Part shown: positions 28,524 through 36,472 of the stretch, piece by piece
Layout: every line of letters starts with the position of its first letter
Position numbering within the stretch: the stretch's first letter is position 1
Source: Tenacibaculum dicentrarchi
Lineage (GTDB): Bacteria; Bacteroidota; Bacteroidia; Flavobacteriales; Flavobacteriaceae
DNA: 64,000 nucleotides
Direction: 5' to 3'
NCBI RefSeq assembly: GCF_900239345.1
Contig: NZ_OESZ01000047.1
Location: 52,943 to 116,942 of the forward strand
Program-made: the position numbers and the translations under genes
Notes under the pieces: model-generated
Told to the model about the DNA's origin: nothing
Databases searched by the model: none
Seen by the model: only the letters and a program-made list of their open reading frames with translations

Positions 28524-29306
28524 TTATGCTATTCTTTTCACCTTTTTTGTAGTGTTCTGATTTTTGATTTTCAATAATTCTTCACGATGTTTTACCACTT
28601 CTCCTAACACGATAATTGCAGGGTTTTCCAATTGATTTTCAAGCACAATTTGTTCGATAGTGTCTACCGTTCCTATGCCTATTTTTTCTTCGGATGTGGT
28701 TCCGTTTTGAATAATTGCGATGGGTAAATCGTGCTTATTTTCTTGTTTAAAAAGATTTACAATTTCTGATAATTTACCCATTCCCATTAAAATAACTACT
28801 GTTGCATTTGATTTTGATGCCAAAGCAATATCGCTCGACAATTTATGTTCTTTGGTCGTTCCTGTAATGACCCAAAAACTTTCGGCATATCCACGTTTTG
28901 TAAGCGGAATATTTTGAGAAGCTGGTACGGCTAATGATGATGAAATCCCTGGAACAACCGCAACTGCTACGTCAAATTTTGAGGCATATTCCATTTCTTC
29001 AGCTCCTCTTCCAAAGATAAAAGGGTCGCCACCTTTTAAGCGTACCACATGCCCATGTGATTTTGCTCTAGCCACAATTAATTCATTAATTTGCTCTTGT
29101 TGATAACGATAACATCCTCGGCGTTTTCCTACAAAAATAATCTCTGCTTTTGGATTGATATAACTTAATAATTCATCATTTACCAAAGCATCGTATAAAA
29201 CAACATCGGCTGTTTTTAATACTTTAATAGCTTTTAAAGTAATTAAATCTACATCGCCTGGCCCTGCTCCGATTACGGTTAATTTTGGTAAATTTCTCAT
29301 CATCAT
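28524..29306 (-). CDS. cobA: uroporphyrinogen-III C-methyltransferase
   Basis: 260 residues. SAM-dependent methylation of uroporphyrinogen III to precorrin-2, first step to siroheme. Visible marks: LTVIGAGPGDVDLITLKA at residue 9, VRLKGGDPFIFGRGAEE near 88 and VVPGISSSLAVPA near 122. Three successive ATGs open the frame; any may be used. It lies between sulfite reductase (11 bases) and cysG-N (2 bases). Confidence 0.94.
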   Translation of the reverse strand: MMMRNLPKLTVIGAGPGDVDLITLKAIKVLKTADVVLYDALVNDELLSYINPKAEIIFVGKRRGCYRYQQEQINELIVARAKSHGHVVRLKGGDPFIFGRGAEEMEYASKFDVAVAVVPGISSSLAVPASQNIPLTKRGYAESFWVITGTTKEHKLSSDIALASKSNATVVILMGMGKLSEIVNLFKQENKHDLPIAIIQNGTTSEEKIGIGTVDTIEQIVLENQLENPAIIVLGEVVKHREELLKIKNQNTTKKVKRIA

Positions 29307-29317
29307 TATTATTTTTA

Positions 29318-31462
29318 TTAATTTTCTAACGCTACTTTTCTATAAGCATCTACGGCTTTGTAAAAGGCTTTTGTATTTTCTAAATATTTATTTGCAAATT
29401 CTTCTGTTGGTTCATTTTCTTTTATTTGATACACAAAATCAGCAAAAGAAGTTTTTGTTGCCAACGAAATTTTATTTGCATCAATAAAAACGTTATCAAA
29501 ACTGCTAATAATTCCTGCCTGTGTATTTGTTTTTTCACCTTCGGCTGTTAATAAAGCTTTTGCTGTATTTATAATTGCGGAATACGAATGATAAATACTA
29601 TCCGACCATTGTTCTTGATTAAAAGCTTGGGTAGCATTTTCAATTTTCTCTTCACTTTCAAACAAAAGTGTTGCAATTAAATCGATAACAACCCCAGCAC
29701 ATTCACCAACTCCAATGGCTTTTACATAGTTTTTATCGTGTCCCCAATCCATAAAATCATCTTCGGATAAATTAGAGGTATCCGACAAATGCTTTAACAA
29801 ATCATAGAAATACGTTTTTCCTTTTCTATCATAATATGTTAAAAAATCTTCATTTTCGAGTTTATTTTCGAGTTTATTTTCGAGTTTATTTTGAATTTTA
29901 TTATCTTCAAAATCATTTAATAAAATACGTAACGATTCTGGTCCTCTTTTACTCGGTATTTTCACTAATTTATCAGAAAAACGCCCTTTTCCGTTACCAA
30001 TTACACCACCGCCAATTAAAACTTGTAAGGCAGGTGCTAATAAATTACCAACTTTTACAGACATTCCTTGAAAACCGATATGTGCCATATTGTGCTGTCC
30101 ACAGGCATTCATACAACCGCTAATTTTAATCGCCAAGTCTTTGTTGTTTACATACGCAGGATATTCCGTTTTTAAAACACGTTCCAATTCTGAGGCAATT
30201 CCTGTACTGCTCGAAATCCCTAAATTACAGGTGTCTGTTCCAGGGCAAGCCGTGATGTCGGTAAAGCTATTATATCCCGCTTCAGTGAACCCTAATTTTT
30301 CTAATTCGATATAAAAAAAAGGCAAAGCTTCTTCACGAATATGACGAATTAAAATGTTTTGACGCAAGGTAAAACGCAATTCATTTGCCCCATATTTTTT
30401 AATTAAATCGGCTAATAAACGAGCTTTATCGGTATAAAAATCACCTAAATGAACTTTTATTCCAATTGCAAACAATCCTTTTTGCTTTTGTTTGATAACA
30501 TTTGACTGTTTCCATTTATTATAGCTTTCTTTATCTTTGATTTTTACCAAAGGAATTTCAGTAGTTTCAAATTTTATTTCCTGCTCAAAATCAGTTGTAT
30601 CAATTGGATAATTTGTGTATGAAAATGCTTTTTGTTCCTCTTTAACTAAATCTAAAAAAGCAGGAACACCTACATCTTTTATTAGGAATTTTAAACGTGC
30701 TTTTGCTCTTTTTGCACGTTCACCGTATCTGTCAAAAACACGTAAAACGCCTTCAATAGTAGGAATTAATAAATTTACAGGTAAAAATTCATAAATAATA
30801 TCGGCATGTCGAGGTTGTGACCCCAATCCTCCGCCTAATAAAACTTTGAATCCTTTTTCAGGTTTTCCATCTATTATTTTTGATTTGGCGATAAAACCTA
30901 AATCGTGCATAAAACTTAACGCTGTGTCTTCATCCGTAGCTGAAAATGACATTTTAAATTTTCGTCCCATTTCTTGACAAATTGGATTTCTTAAGAAAAA
31001 TTTAAACGTAGCATCGGCATAGGGCGACACATCAAAAGGTTCATTTACATCAATTCCTGCGGTTTCCGATGCGGTTATATTTCGAACGGCATTTCCACAA
31101 GCTTCTCGTAAAGTAATATCATCTTTTTCTAATTGTGCCCATAATTCTGGCGTTCTATCTAAACTCACATGATGAATTTGAATATCCTGACGCGTTGTAA
31201 TATGCAAACGCCCACGAGAATACTCGTCAGAAACATCGGCAATTCGGTGTAATTGTTCGCTAGAAACTCTTCCGTAAGGCAATTTTATACGAATCATTTG
31301 CACGCCCAATTGACGTTGCCCATAAACTCCTCGTGCTAATCGTAAGCTACGAAAACGCTCTTCATCAATTTTACCTTCTTTAAAAAGTTCAATTTTTCGT
31401 GCTAATTCTAGAATATCTTTTTCTACAATTGGGTTCTCTATTTCGGTTCTAAAACTTTGCAT
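29318..31462 (-). CDS. siroheme sulfite reductase (ferredoxin type) with C-terminal HEPN-like extension
   Basis: 714 residues. The first ~500 are a nitrite/sulfite reductase with two half-domains. [4Fe-4S]-siroheme cysteines are seen in TACPGTDTCNLGIS and in ISGCMNACGQHNMAH. Then comes a low-complexity linker with ENKL repeated (bases 29853-29893, a 12-bp tandem repeat), and a ~150-residue helical extension (ATQAFNQEQWSDSIYHSYSA) that resembles HEPN domains. It reduces sulfite to sulfide with six electrons. Placement with cysN, cysD and cysH makes sulfite the likely substrate rather than nitrite. The extension's role is unknown. Confidence 0.88.
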   Translation of the reverse strand: MQSFRTEIENPIVEKDILELARKIELFKEGKIDEERFRSLRLARGVYGQRQLGVQMIRIKLPYGRVSSEQLHRIADVSDEYSRGRLHITTRQDIQIHHVSLDRTPELWAQLEKDDITLREACGNAVRNITASETAGIDVNEPFDVSPYADATFKFFLRNPICQEMGRKFKMSFSATDEDTALSFMHDLGFIAKSKIIDGKPEKGFKVLLGGGLGSQPRHADIIYEFLPVNLLIPTIEGVLRVFDRYGERAKRAKARLKFLIKDVGVPAFLDLVKEEQKAFSYTNYPIDTTDFEQEIKFETTEIPLVKIKDKESYNKWKQSNVIKQKQKGLFAIGIKVHLGDFYTDKARLLADLIKKYGANELRFTLRQNILIRHIREEALPFFYIELEKLGFTEAGYNSFTDITACPGTDTCNLGISSSTGIASELERVLKTEYPAYVNNKDLAIKISGCMNACGQHNMAHIGFQGMSVKVGNLLAPALQVLIGGGVIGNGKGRFSDKLVKIPSKRGPESLRILLNDFEDNKIQNKLENKLENKLENEDFLTYYDRKGKTYFYDLLKHLSDTSNLSEDDFMDWGHDKNYVKAIGVGECAGVVIDLIATLLFESEEKIENATQAFNQEQWSDSIYHSYSAIINTAKALLTAEGEKTNTQAGIISSFDNVFIDANKISLATKTSFADFVYQIKENEPTEEFANKYLENTKAFYKAVDAYRKVALEN
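29853..29893 (-). repeat. 12-bp in-frame tandem repeat in the sulfite reductase linker
   Basis: TTTTCGAGTTTA (plus-strand reading) occurs three times in a row plus part of a fourth, encoding ENKL repeats between the catalytic part and the helical extension. Length changes here would keep frame. Confidence 0.8.
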
Positions 31463-31516
31463 AATTTTATTAGGTATCCGCTTTTTTACAAGCGTTTTAT
31501 TTTGATATAATTTTGA

Positions 31517-32764
31517 TTACTCAATAAAGCCAACTCCTGCGGTGTTATTGGTTTTTGGGTCGATTAAAATAAACGAACCTGTTGCTTTATTTTTACTATA
31601 ACTATCAAAAAACAGCGGTTTATTTACTTTTAAAGAAACTTCGCCAATCGCATTTAAAATCAATTGTGATGGATTTTCTTCTTTCCCCGAAAAATCGGTT
31701 TTTATAATTGATGTTAAAGCCGTTATTTTTGCCTGCACTTCATTTACACCGTGTTTTATAATGTATTTTGAAGATGCTTGTAAAGGTGTTTTATCCATCC
31801 AACAAATAGTGGCATTTAATTGTTTTGCAACGGTTGGTTCTTCATTTTCTTTGACCAACATATCGCCTCGGCTGATATTAATATTATCATCTAAAGTGAT
31901 GGTTATTGAACTTCCTTGAGTTGCTTTTTGATATTCTTTATCAAAAAAATGAATGCTTTTTATTTTCGATTTTGTTTCAGAAGGTAATACCATTATGGTA
32001 TCGCCAACGGCTAAATCGCCACCATAAATTTTACCTGCGTATCCTCTAAAATCGTGATATTGTTCGGTTTTAGGTCTGATAACCGTTTGCACAGGAAAAC
32101 GTGTTTGCGAAGCTTGAGAAACATCTTCAAATTCTAAGGTTTCTAAATGATTTAACAAGGTTTCTCCTTTATACCAAGGCATTTTTGTTGATGATTTAAC
32201 TACATTATCGCCTTTTAATGCCGAAATAGGAATAAAGGTTATTTGTTGATTTTCATAGCCACTTTTACTTGCTAAATCTTGGATTTCTTTTTTAATTTCA
32301 TTGAATTTTTCTTCTGAAAAATCAACCAAATCCATTTTATTAACCGCAATTACCACATCTTTTACACGTAATAAGGTATTGATAAAAAAATGACGATACG
32401 TTTGTTCAACTACGCCATTTCGAGCATCAATTAAAACGATAGAAGCTTGAGAATTAGATGCTCCCGTAACCATATTTCGAGTATATTCAATATGCCCAGG
32501 CGTATCGGCAATAATAAAACTCGTTGTTGGTGTTGAAAAATAAATATGTGCAACATCAATAGTAATTCCTTGCTCACGTTCGGCAACTAAACCATCGGTT
32601 GCTAATGAAAAATCTAAATAATCAAAACCTCTTTGTTTACTTTTTGCTTCAATTGCCTCCAATTTATCGTCTGTTAATGATTTTGTATCATATAAAATAC
32701 GACCAATTAAAGTACTTTTACCATCATCGACACTTCCTGCTGTTGCTATTTTTAATACGTTCAT
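31517..32764 (-). CDS. cysN: sulfate adenylyltransferase subunit 1 (GTPase)
   Basis: 415 residues, an EF-Tu-like GTPase that drives APS formation by CysD. G1 is AGSVDDGKSTLIGR at residue 8, G3 is DTPGHIEYTRNM near 89, G4 is NKMD near 147; two beta-barrel domains follow. It ends without the APS-kinase (CysC) domain often fused to this protein. It lies 111 bases after cysD. Confidence 0.95.
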   Translation of the reverse strand: MNVLKIATAGSVDDGKSTLIGRILYDTKSLTDDKLEAIEAKSKQRGFDYLDFSLATDGLVAEREQGITIDVAHIYFSTPTTSFIIADTPGHIEYTRNMVTGASNSQASIVLIDARNGVVEQTYRHFFINTLLRVKDVVIAVNKMDLVDFSEEKFNEIKKEIQDLASKSGYENQQITFIPISALKGDNVVKSSTKMPWYKGETLLNHLETLEFEDVSQASQTRFPVQTVIRPKTEQYHDFRGYAGKIYGGDLAVGDTIMVLPSETKSKIKSIHFFDKEYQKATQGSSITITLDDNINISRGDMLVKENEEPTVAKQLNATICWMDKTPLQASSKYIIKHGVNEVQAKITALTSIIKTDFSGKEENPSQLILNAIGEVSLKVNKPLFFDSYSKNKATGSFILIDPKTNNTAGVGFIE

Positions 32765-32875
32765 TTTTGTATGCTATTGGTTTTTACTGATTTCAATTCA
32801 AAACTTGAAAACAATTAAAGACCGATTTTTTTTATTAAATTATTTTTAATTTTTTCAGATAAATTTTAAATCTTC

Positions 32876-33835
32876 TTAAAAATAACCTTGTTGTTTACGT
32901 TTTTCCATTGCTGCTTCCGAGCGTTTATCATCAATTCTAGCCCCTCTTTCTGAAATGGTTGATTCTTTAATTTCTGCAACCACTTTATCAATACTTACAG
33001 CATCCGACAACACAGCGGCGGTACAACTCATATCGCCAACAGTACGAAAACGCACCATTCGCTCTTGAACAACCTCATCTTCTTCACGATAAACAACGGC
33101 ATCTTCAGCCGACCAAATCATTCCATCACGAACAAAGGTTTTTCTTTTATGTGCAAAATAAATTGAAGGAATTTCAATCGCTTCTTTTTGAATATAGCTC
33201 CAAACATCTAACTCTGTCCAATTTGAAATAGGAAAAACACGTACATTCTGCCCTAAATCAATTCTTCCGTTTAAAATATCAAATAACTCAGGACGCTGAT
33301 TTTTTTCGTCCCATTGCCCAAAATCATCTCTTACCGAAAAAATACGTTCTTTGGCTCTTGCTTTTTCTTCATCTCTACGAGCACCACCGATACAGGCATC
33401 AAAACCGAACTCTTCAATGGCATCTAATAGCGTTTCAGTTTGCAACATATTTCTACTTGCATATTTACCCGTTTCTTCTTTAACTTTACCATTATCAATA
33501 TTATCTTGAACATTTCTAACGATTAATTCCACGCCTAATTCTTTGGCTAAACGGTCTCTAAATTCGATAGTTTCAGGAAAATTATGCCCTGTATCAATGT
33601 GCATTAAAGGAAACGGTATTTTCGCTGGATAAAATGCTTTTTGTGCCAATCGAACTAAGGTAATACTGTCTTTTCCCCCTGAAAATAATAATACAGGTTT
33701 TTCAAACTGTGCGACAACTTCTCTGAAAATATAAATAGCTTCGCTTTCTAAGGCGCCTACTTTTATCGTATTTTCTAAAGTTTTTGATACTTTTTTTGAT
33801 ATTGTATCTGTTTTTTCTATTGCTATAATGTCCAT
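32876..33835 (-). CDS. cysD: sulfate adenylyltransferase subunit 2
   Basis: 319 residues, an N-type ATP pyrophosphatase with the PP-loop FSGGKDSITLVRLA near residue 53. It forms adenosine 5'-phosphosulfate from ATP and sulfate together with CysN. The C-terminus (MEKRKQQGYF) is the usual CysD end. Situated 16 bases after cysH. Confidence 0.96.
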   Translation of the reverse strand: MDIIAIEKTDTISKKVSKTLENTIKVGALESEAIYIFREVVAQFEKPVLLFSGGKDSITLVRLAQKAFYPAKIPFPLMHIDTGHNFPETIEFRDRLAKELGVELIVRNVQDNIDNGKVKEETGKYASRNMLQTETLLDAIEEFGFDACIGGARRDEEKARAKERIFSVRDDFGQWDEKNQRPELFDILNGRIDLGQNVRVFPISNWTELDVWSYIQKEAIEIPSIYFAHKRKTFVRDGMIWSAEDAVVYREEDEVVQERMVRFRTVGDMSCTAAVLSDAVSIDKVVAEIKESTISERGARIDDKRSEAAMEKRKQQGYF

Positions 33836-33851
33836 AATGATACTCTTATTT

Positions 33852-34478
33852 TTAAATATGTAAACCGCATTCTCTGTTACTTTCTACCTTTGTTGGGTCA
33901 AAATATTTGAACTCATTTGGTAATTTATGAGTTTCTAAATACCCATCTAAGTCTTCATCTGTCCAATGATAAAAAGGGCTTACTTTTAAGATGCCATCTT
34001 TACTAAAAGATAAAACACCGATACCATCTCTAAAAGCCGTTTGTCCTTTTCGAAGATTGGTAAACCATATTTCAGGCTGATGAATTTTCATAGCTCTTTT
34101 AAAGGGTTCTAATTTTACTTGTTCAGTAAATTTCGCATGATTTTTATCATCAACCGAAGGAAGCCCCATAATAACAGTACGATGTGCTACGGTTTGTTTC
34201 GGCACATATAAATCAACATTTAAGTGTAATGTTTCAATGAGTTCTTGGGCGTGTTTATAGGTTTGGGGGGTGTTGTAACCTGTATCGCACCAAACAACTT
34301 TTATATTGGGGCTTTCTTGGGATGTTAGGTGTAAAATAGCTACTTCATAAGGTCGAAAGTTTGTGGTAATAATGGTTTTTTTATCTAAATTAAAAACCCA
34401 TTTCACAATTTCTTTTGGGCTTAGTTTTGCTAATTCTTTATTTAAAATTTCTAAATTTAATTCGTTTTTTAAGCTCAT
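33852..34478 (-). CDS. cysH: phosphoadenosine phosphosulfate (PAPS) reductase
   Basis: 208 residues. It reduces PAPS (or APS) to sulfite with thioredoxin. The C-terminal redox motif RECGLHI is present, with the catalytic Cys. I find none of the CC pairs that bind the [4Fe-4S] cluster of APS reductases, so the PAPS-using type is favoured. The start is ATG at 34478, which overlaps the DUF2061 stop codon as TAATG; an ATG 12 bases upstream is also in frame but lies inside the DUF2061 gene. No APS kinase gene is visible in the window. Confidence 0.9.
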   Translation of the reverse strand: MSLKNELNLEILNKELAKLSPKEIVKWVFNLDKKTIITTNFRPYEVAILHLTSQESPNIKVVWCDTGYNTPQTYKHAQELIETLHLNVDLYVPKQTVAHRTVIMGLPSVDDKNHAKFTEQVKLEPFKRAMKIHQPEIWFTNLRKGQTAFRDGIGVLSFSKDGILKVSPFYHWTDEDLDGYLETHKLPNEFKYFDPTKVESNRECGLHI

Positions 34479-34729
34479 TATTTTCCCCATTTTATTTTAT
34501 TCCAAATTCTTTCGTGAAAAAAGTATAATACCATTTTTGTAATTAATTCGATGCTTCCTATTGAAAATGCTAAGGCTAATTCTCCTGTAATTAACCACGA
34601 TATTAAAACCGTATCTATTGTTCCAATTATACGCCAACTTACCGATTTAGCAAGGCTTCGCAAGGTGTTTTCATCTCCTTTGCCTGGCGTGTTATTTTTA
34701 TTTTCTTTTATTAATTGTTCTAAAATCAT
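34478..34729 (-). CDS. DUF2061 membrane protein
   Basis: 83 residues with two hydrophobic segments (ISWLITGELALAFSIGSIE and the region around it) and the typical DUF2061 end FFHERIWNKIKWGK. Its function is unknown. It is first in the cysH-cysD-cysN run and is often found beside sulfate-assimilation genes in Bacteroidota, so a role in sulfate or sulfite handling is possible. The stop codon overlaps the cysH start. Confidence 0.85.
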   Translation of the reverse strand: MILEQLIKENKNNTPGKGDENTLRSLAKSVSWRIIGTIDTVLISWLITGELALAFSIGSIELITKMVLYFFHERIWNKIKWGK

Positions 34730-34738
34730 TTCAAAATA

Positions 34739-34761
34739 CTATTTCCCTATCGGGTAACTAG
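34739..34761. promoter_or_regulatory. candidate operator (23-bp dyad) of the cys operon
   Basis: The sequence follows CTAnTTnCC, five free bases, then GGnAAnTAG: a perfect 9+9 dyad at all fixed positions. It lies between the predicted transcription start (near 34768) and the DUF2061 start codon, where a bound repressor would block elongation. The Rrf2 gene at 34849 is the nearest regulator. Confidence 0.5.
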
Positions 34762-34773
34762 GTTTTAAGATTG

Positions 34774-34802
34774 CAAATGTATCAATTCAAATTAGATAAC
34801 AA
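34774..34802 (-). promoter_or_regulatory. promoter of the cys operon
   Basis: On the minus strand TTG (34800-34802), 18 bases, then TACATTTG followed by C (34774-34781). This fits the Bacteroidota TTG/TAnnTTTG promoter with near-standard spacing and points at the DUF2061-cysH-cysD-cysN genes. Confidence 0.6.
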
Positions 34803-34848
34803 AAAAATTAAGGCTAAATTTTACAAAAACACTACTTAAAAGGACTTT

Positions 34849-35256
34849 TTATACTAAATCGGCAAGGGTTGTATTTTTCAATACTTCTAAGGTACTATCT
34901 CTAACTTGTATCATCAATTTACGTACACCACAAGCCTGTTCATCAGGGCAATCAATACATTTTTCATAATAGTTTAAACTCACGCAAGGAAGCATCGCTA
35001 TTGGTCCTTCGAGAGTTCTAATAACGTCGGTCATTTGTATTTCTGATGCTTCTTTTAGCAGATAATATCCGCCACCTTTTCCTTTTTTCGCACCTAAAAA
35101 ACCTGCTTTTCGCAATGTGAGTAAAATACTTTCTAGAAATTTATGTGAAATATTTTCACATTCGGAAATAGTGGCTATTTGCATTTTTATTCCGTGTTCT
35201 TGCCTAGCGATAAATGTTAGGGCTTTAATTCCGTATTTTGTTTTTTTAGATAGCAT
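34849..35256 (-). CDS. Rrf2 family transcriptional regulator
   Basis: 135 residues from MLSKKTKYGIKALTFIARQ, an N-terminal winged helix typical of Rrf2/CymR/IscR proteins; the frame extends 5 codons up to 35271 without support. The C-terminal half has four cysteines (LPCVS, KCIDCPDEQACG) in an arrangement that can hold an iron-sulfur cluster. Genes on both sides belong to sulfur metabolism, and a 23-bp dyad lies just downstream of the cys promoter, so control of cysteine or sulfate genes is a good inference. It could be CymR-like or cluster-sensing like IscR. Confidence 0.88.
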   Translation of the reverse strand: MLSKKTKYGIKALTFIARQEHGIKMQIATISECENISHKFLESILLTLRKAGFLGAKKGKGGGYYLLKEASEIQMTDVIRTLEGPIAMLPCVSLNYYEKCIDCPDEQACGVRKLMIQVRDSTLEVLKNTTLADLV

Positions 35257-35286
35257 ACCCCAAAAGTACACTTTTTATTTAATTTT

Positions 35287-36453
35287 TTATTTTTCTAAAG
35301 CCTGTTTTAAGTCGTTTATAATATCTATTACATTTTCTAAACCGACAGAACATCGAACTAAACTATCGGTAATTCCTACTTCTATTCTATCATTTATATT
35401 TAATTTACTATGTGTTGTTGATGCTGGATGCGTTACAATACTTCTAGTATCGCCTAAATTTGCCGATAAAGAACACATTTTGATGGCATTTAAAAACTTC
35501 CGCCCTGCATTAATGCCTCCTTTTATTTCGAAAGCTACAATATTTCCACCGAATCGCATTTGTTTTTTGGCGATTTCATACTTTGGATGCGATTTTAAAA
35601 ATGGATATTTCACTAAATTTACCTTCGGATGATTTTCTAAAAATTCCGCTATTTTTAAGGCATTTTCACAATGTTTTTCAACACGGATGCTTAATGTTTC
35701 TAAACTTTTTGATAAAATCCACGCATTAAAAGGTGATATTGCAGGACCTGTATTTCTTGAAAATAAATAAATTTCTCGAATTAAATTAGCTTTTCCAACA
35801 GTAACTCCGCCTAAAACTCTTCCTTGTCCGTCAATTAATTTAGTTGCCGAATGAATGACTAAATCGGCACCAAAATCAATAGGATTTTGCAAATAAGGCG
35901 TCGCAAAACAATTGTCAATTATCAATAATAAATTATGTTTTTTAGCAATTTTACCAAGCAATTCTAAATCAATAATATCAACCGCTGGGTTTGTTGGCGT
36001 TTCGGCATATAAAATTTTAGTGTTTGGCTGAATTAAACTTTCTATTTTTTCAACTTCAGATATTTTAAAATAACTAGTTTCAATATTCCATTTCGGAAAA
36101 TATTTAGTAAACAAACTATGTGTTGAACCAAATACAGATTTACAAGAAACAATATGCTCCCCAGCACTCAATAAAGCTCCGAAAGTCGAAAAAACAGCCG
36201 ACATACCAGTTGCAAAAGCATATCCTGCTTCCGCTTTTTCCATCGCCACAATTTTATCTACAAATTCCGTGGTATTAGGATTTGAAAATCGGCTATATAA
36301 ATTTTTATCTTTTTCTTCAGCAAAACAAGCACGCATATCTTCTGCATCTTCAAACACAAAACTAGATGTTAGATATAACGGCGTAGAATGTTCCGAAAAT
36401 TGTGAACGTTCGGTTTGATTTCTTATCGCTTGGGTTTCAAACTGATGACTCAT
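35287..36453 (-). CDS. metZ: trans-sulfuration PLP enzyme, O-succinylhomoserine sulfhydrylase-like
   Basis: 388 residues, Cys/Met metabolism PLP family. The PLP lysine is in VIHSATKLIDGQGRVLGG near residue 200. It would make homocysteine directly from activated homoserine and sulfide. Cystathionine synthase or lyase activity cannot be ruled out from the sequence. It lies 19 bases after the trifunctional fusion gene. Two enzymes of this family in one operon (see 39876) suggest division of labour or substrate range. Confidence 0.85.
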   Translation of the reverse strand: MSHQFETQAIRNQTERSQFSEHSTPLYLTSSFVFEDAEDMRACFAEEKDKNLYSRFSNPNTTEFVDKIVAMEKAEAGYAFATGMSAVFSTFGALLSAGEHIVSCKSVFGSTHSLFTKYFPKWNIETSYFKISEVEKIESLIQPNTKILYAETPTNPAVDIIDLELLGKIAKKHNLLLIIDNCFATPYLQNPIDFGADLVIHSATKLIDGQGRVLGGVTVGKANLIREIYLFSRNTGPAISPFNAWILSKSLETLSIRVEKHCENALKIAEFLENHPKVNLVKYPFLKSHPKYEIAKKQMRFGGNIVAFEIKGGINAGRKFLNAIKMCSLSANLGDTRSIVTHPASTTHSKLNINDRIEVGITDSLVRCSVGLENVIDIINDLKQALEK

Positions 36454-36472
36454 ATTTGTTGTTTTTTATCTT

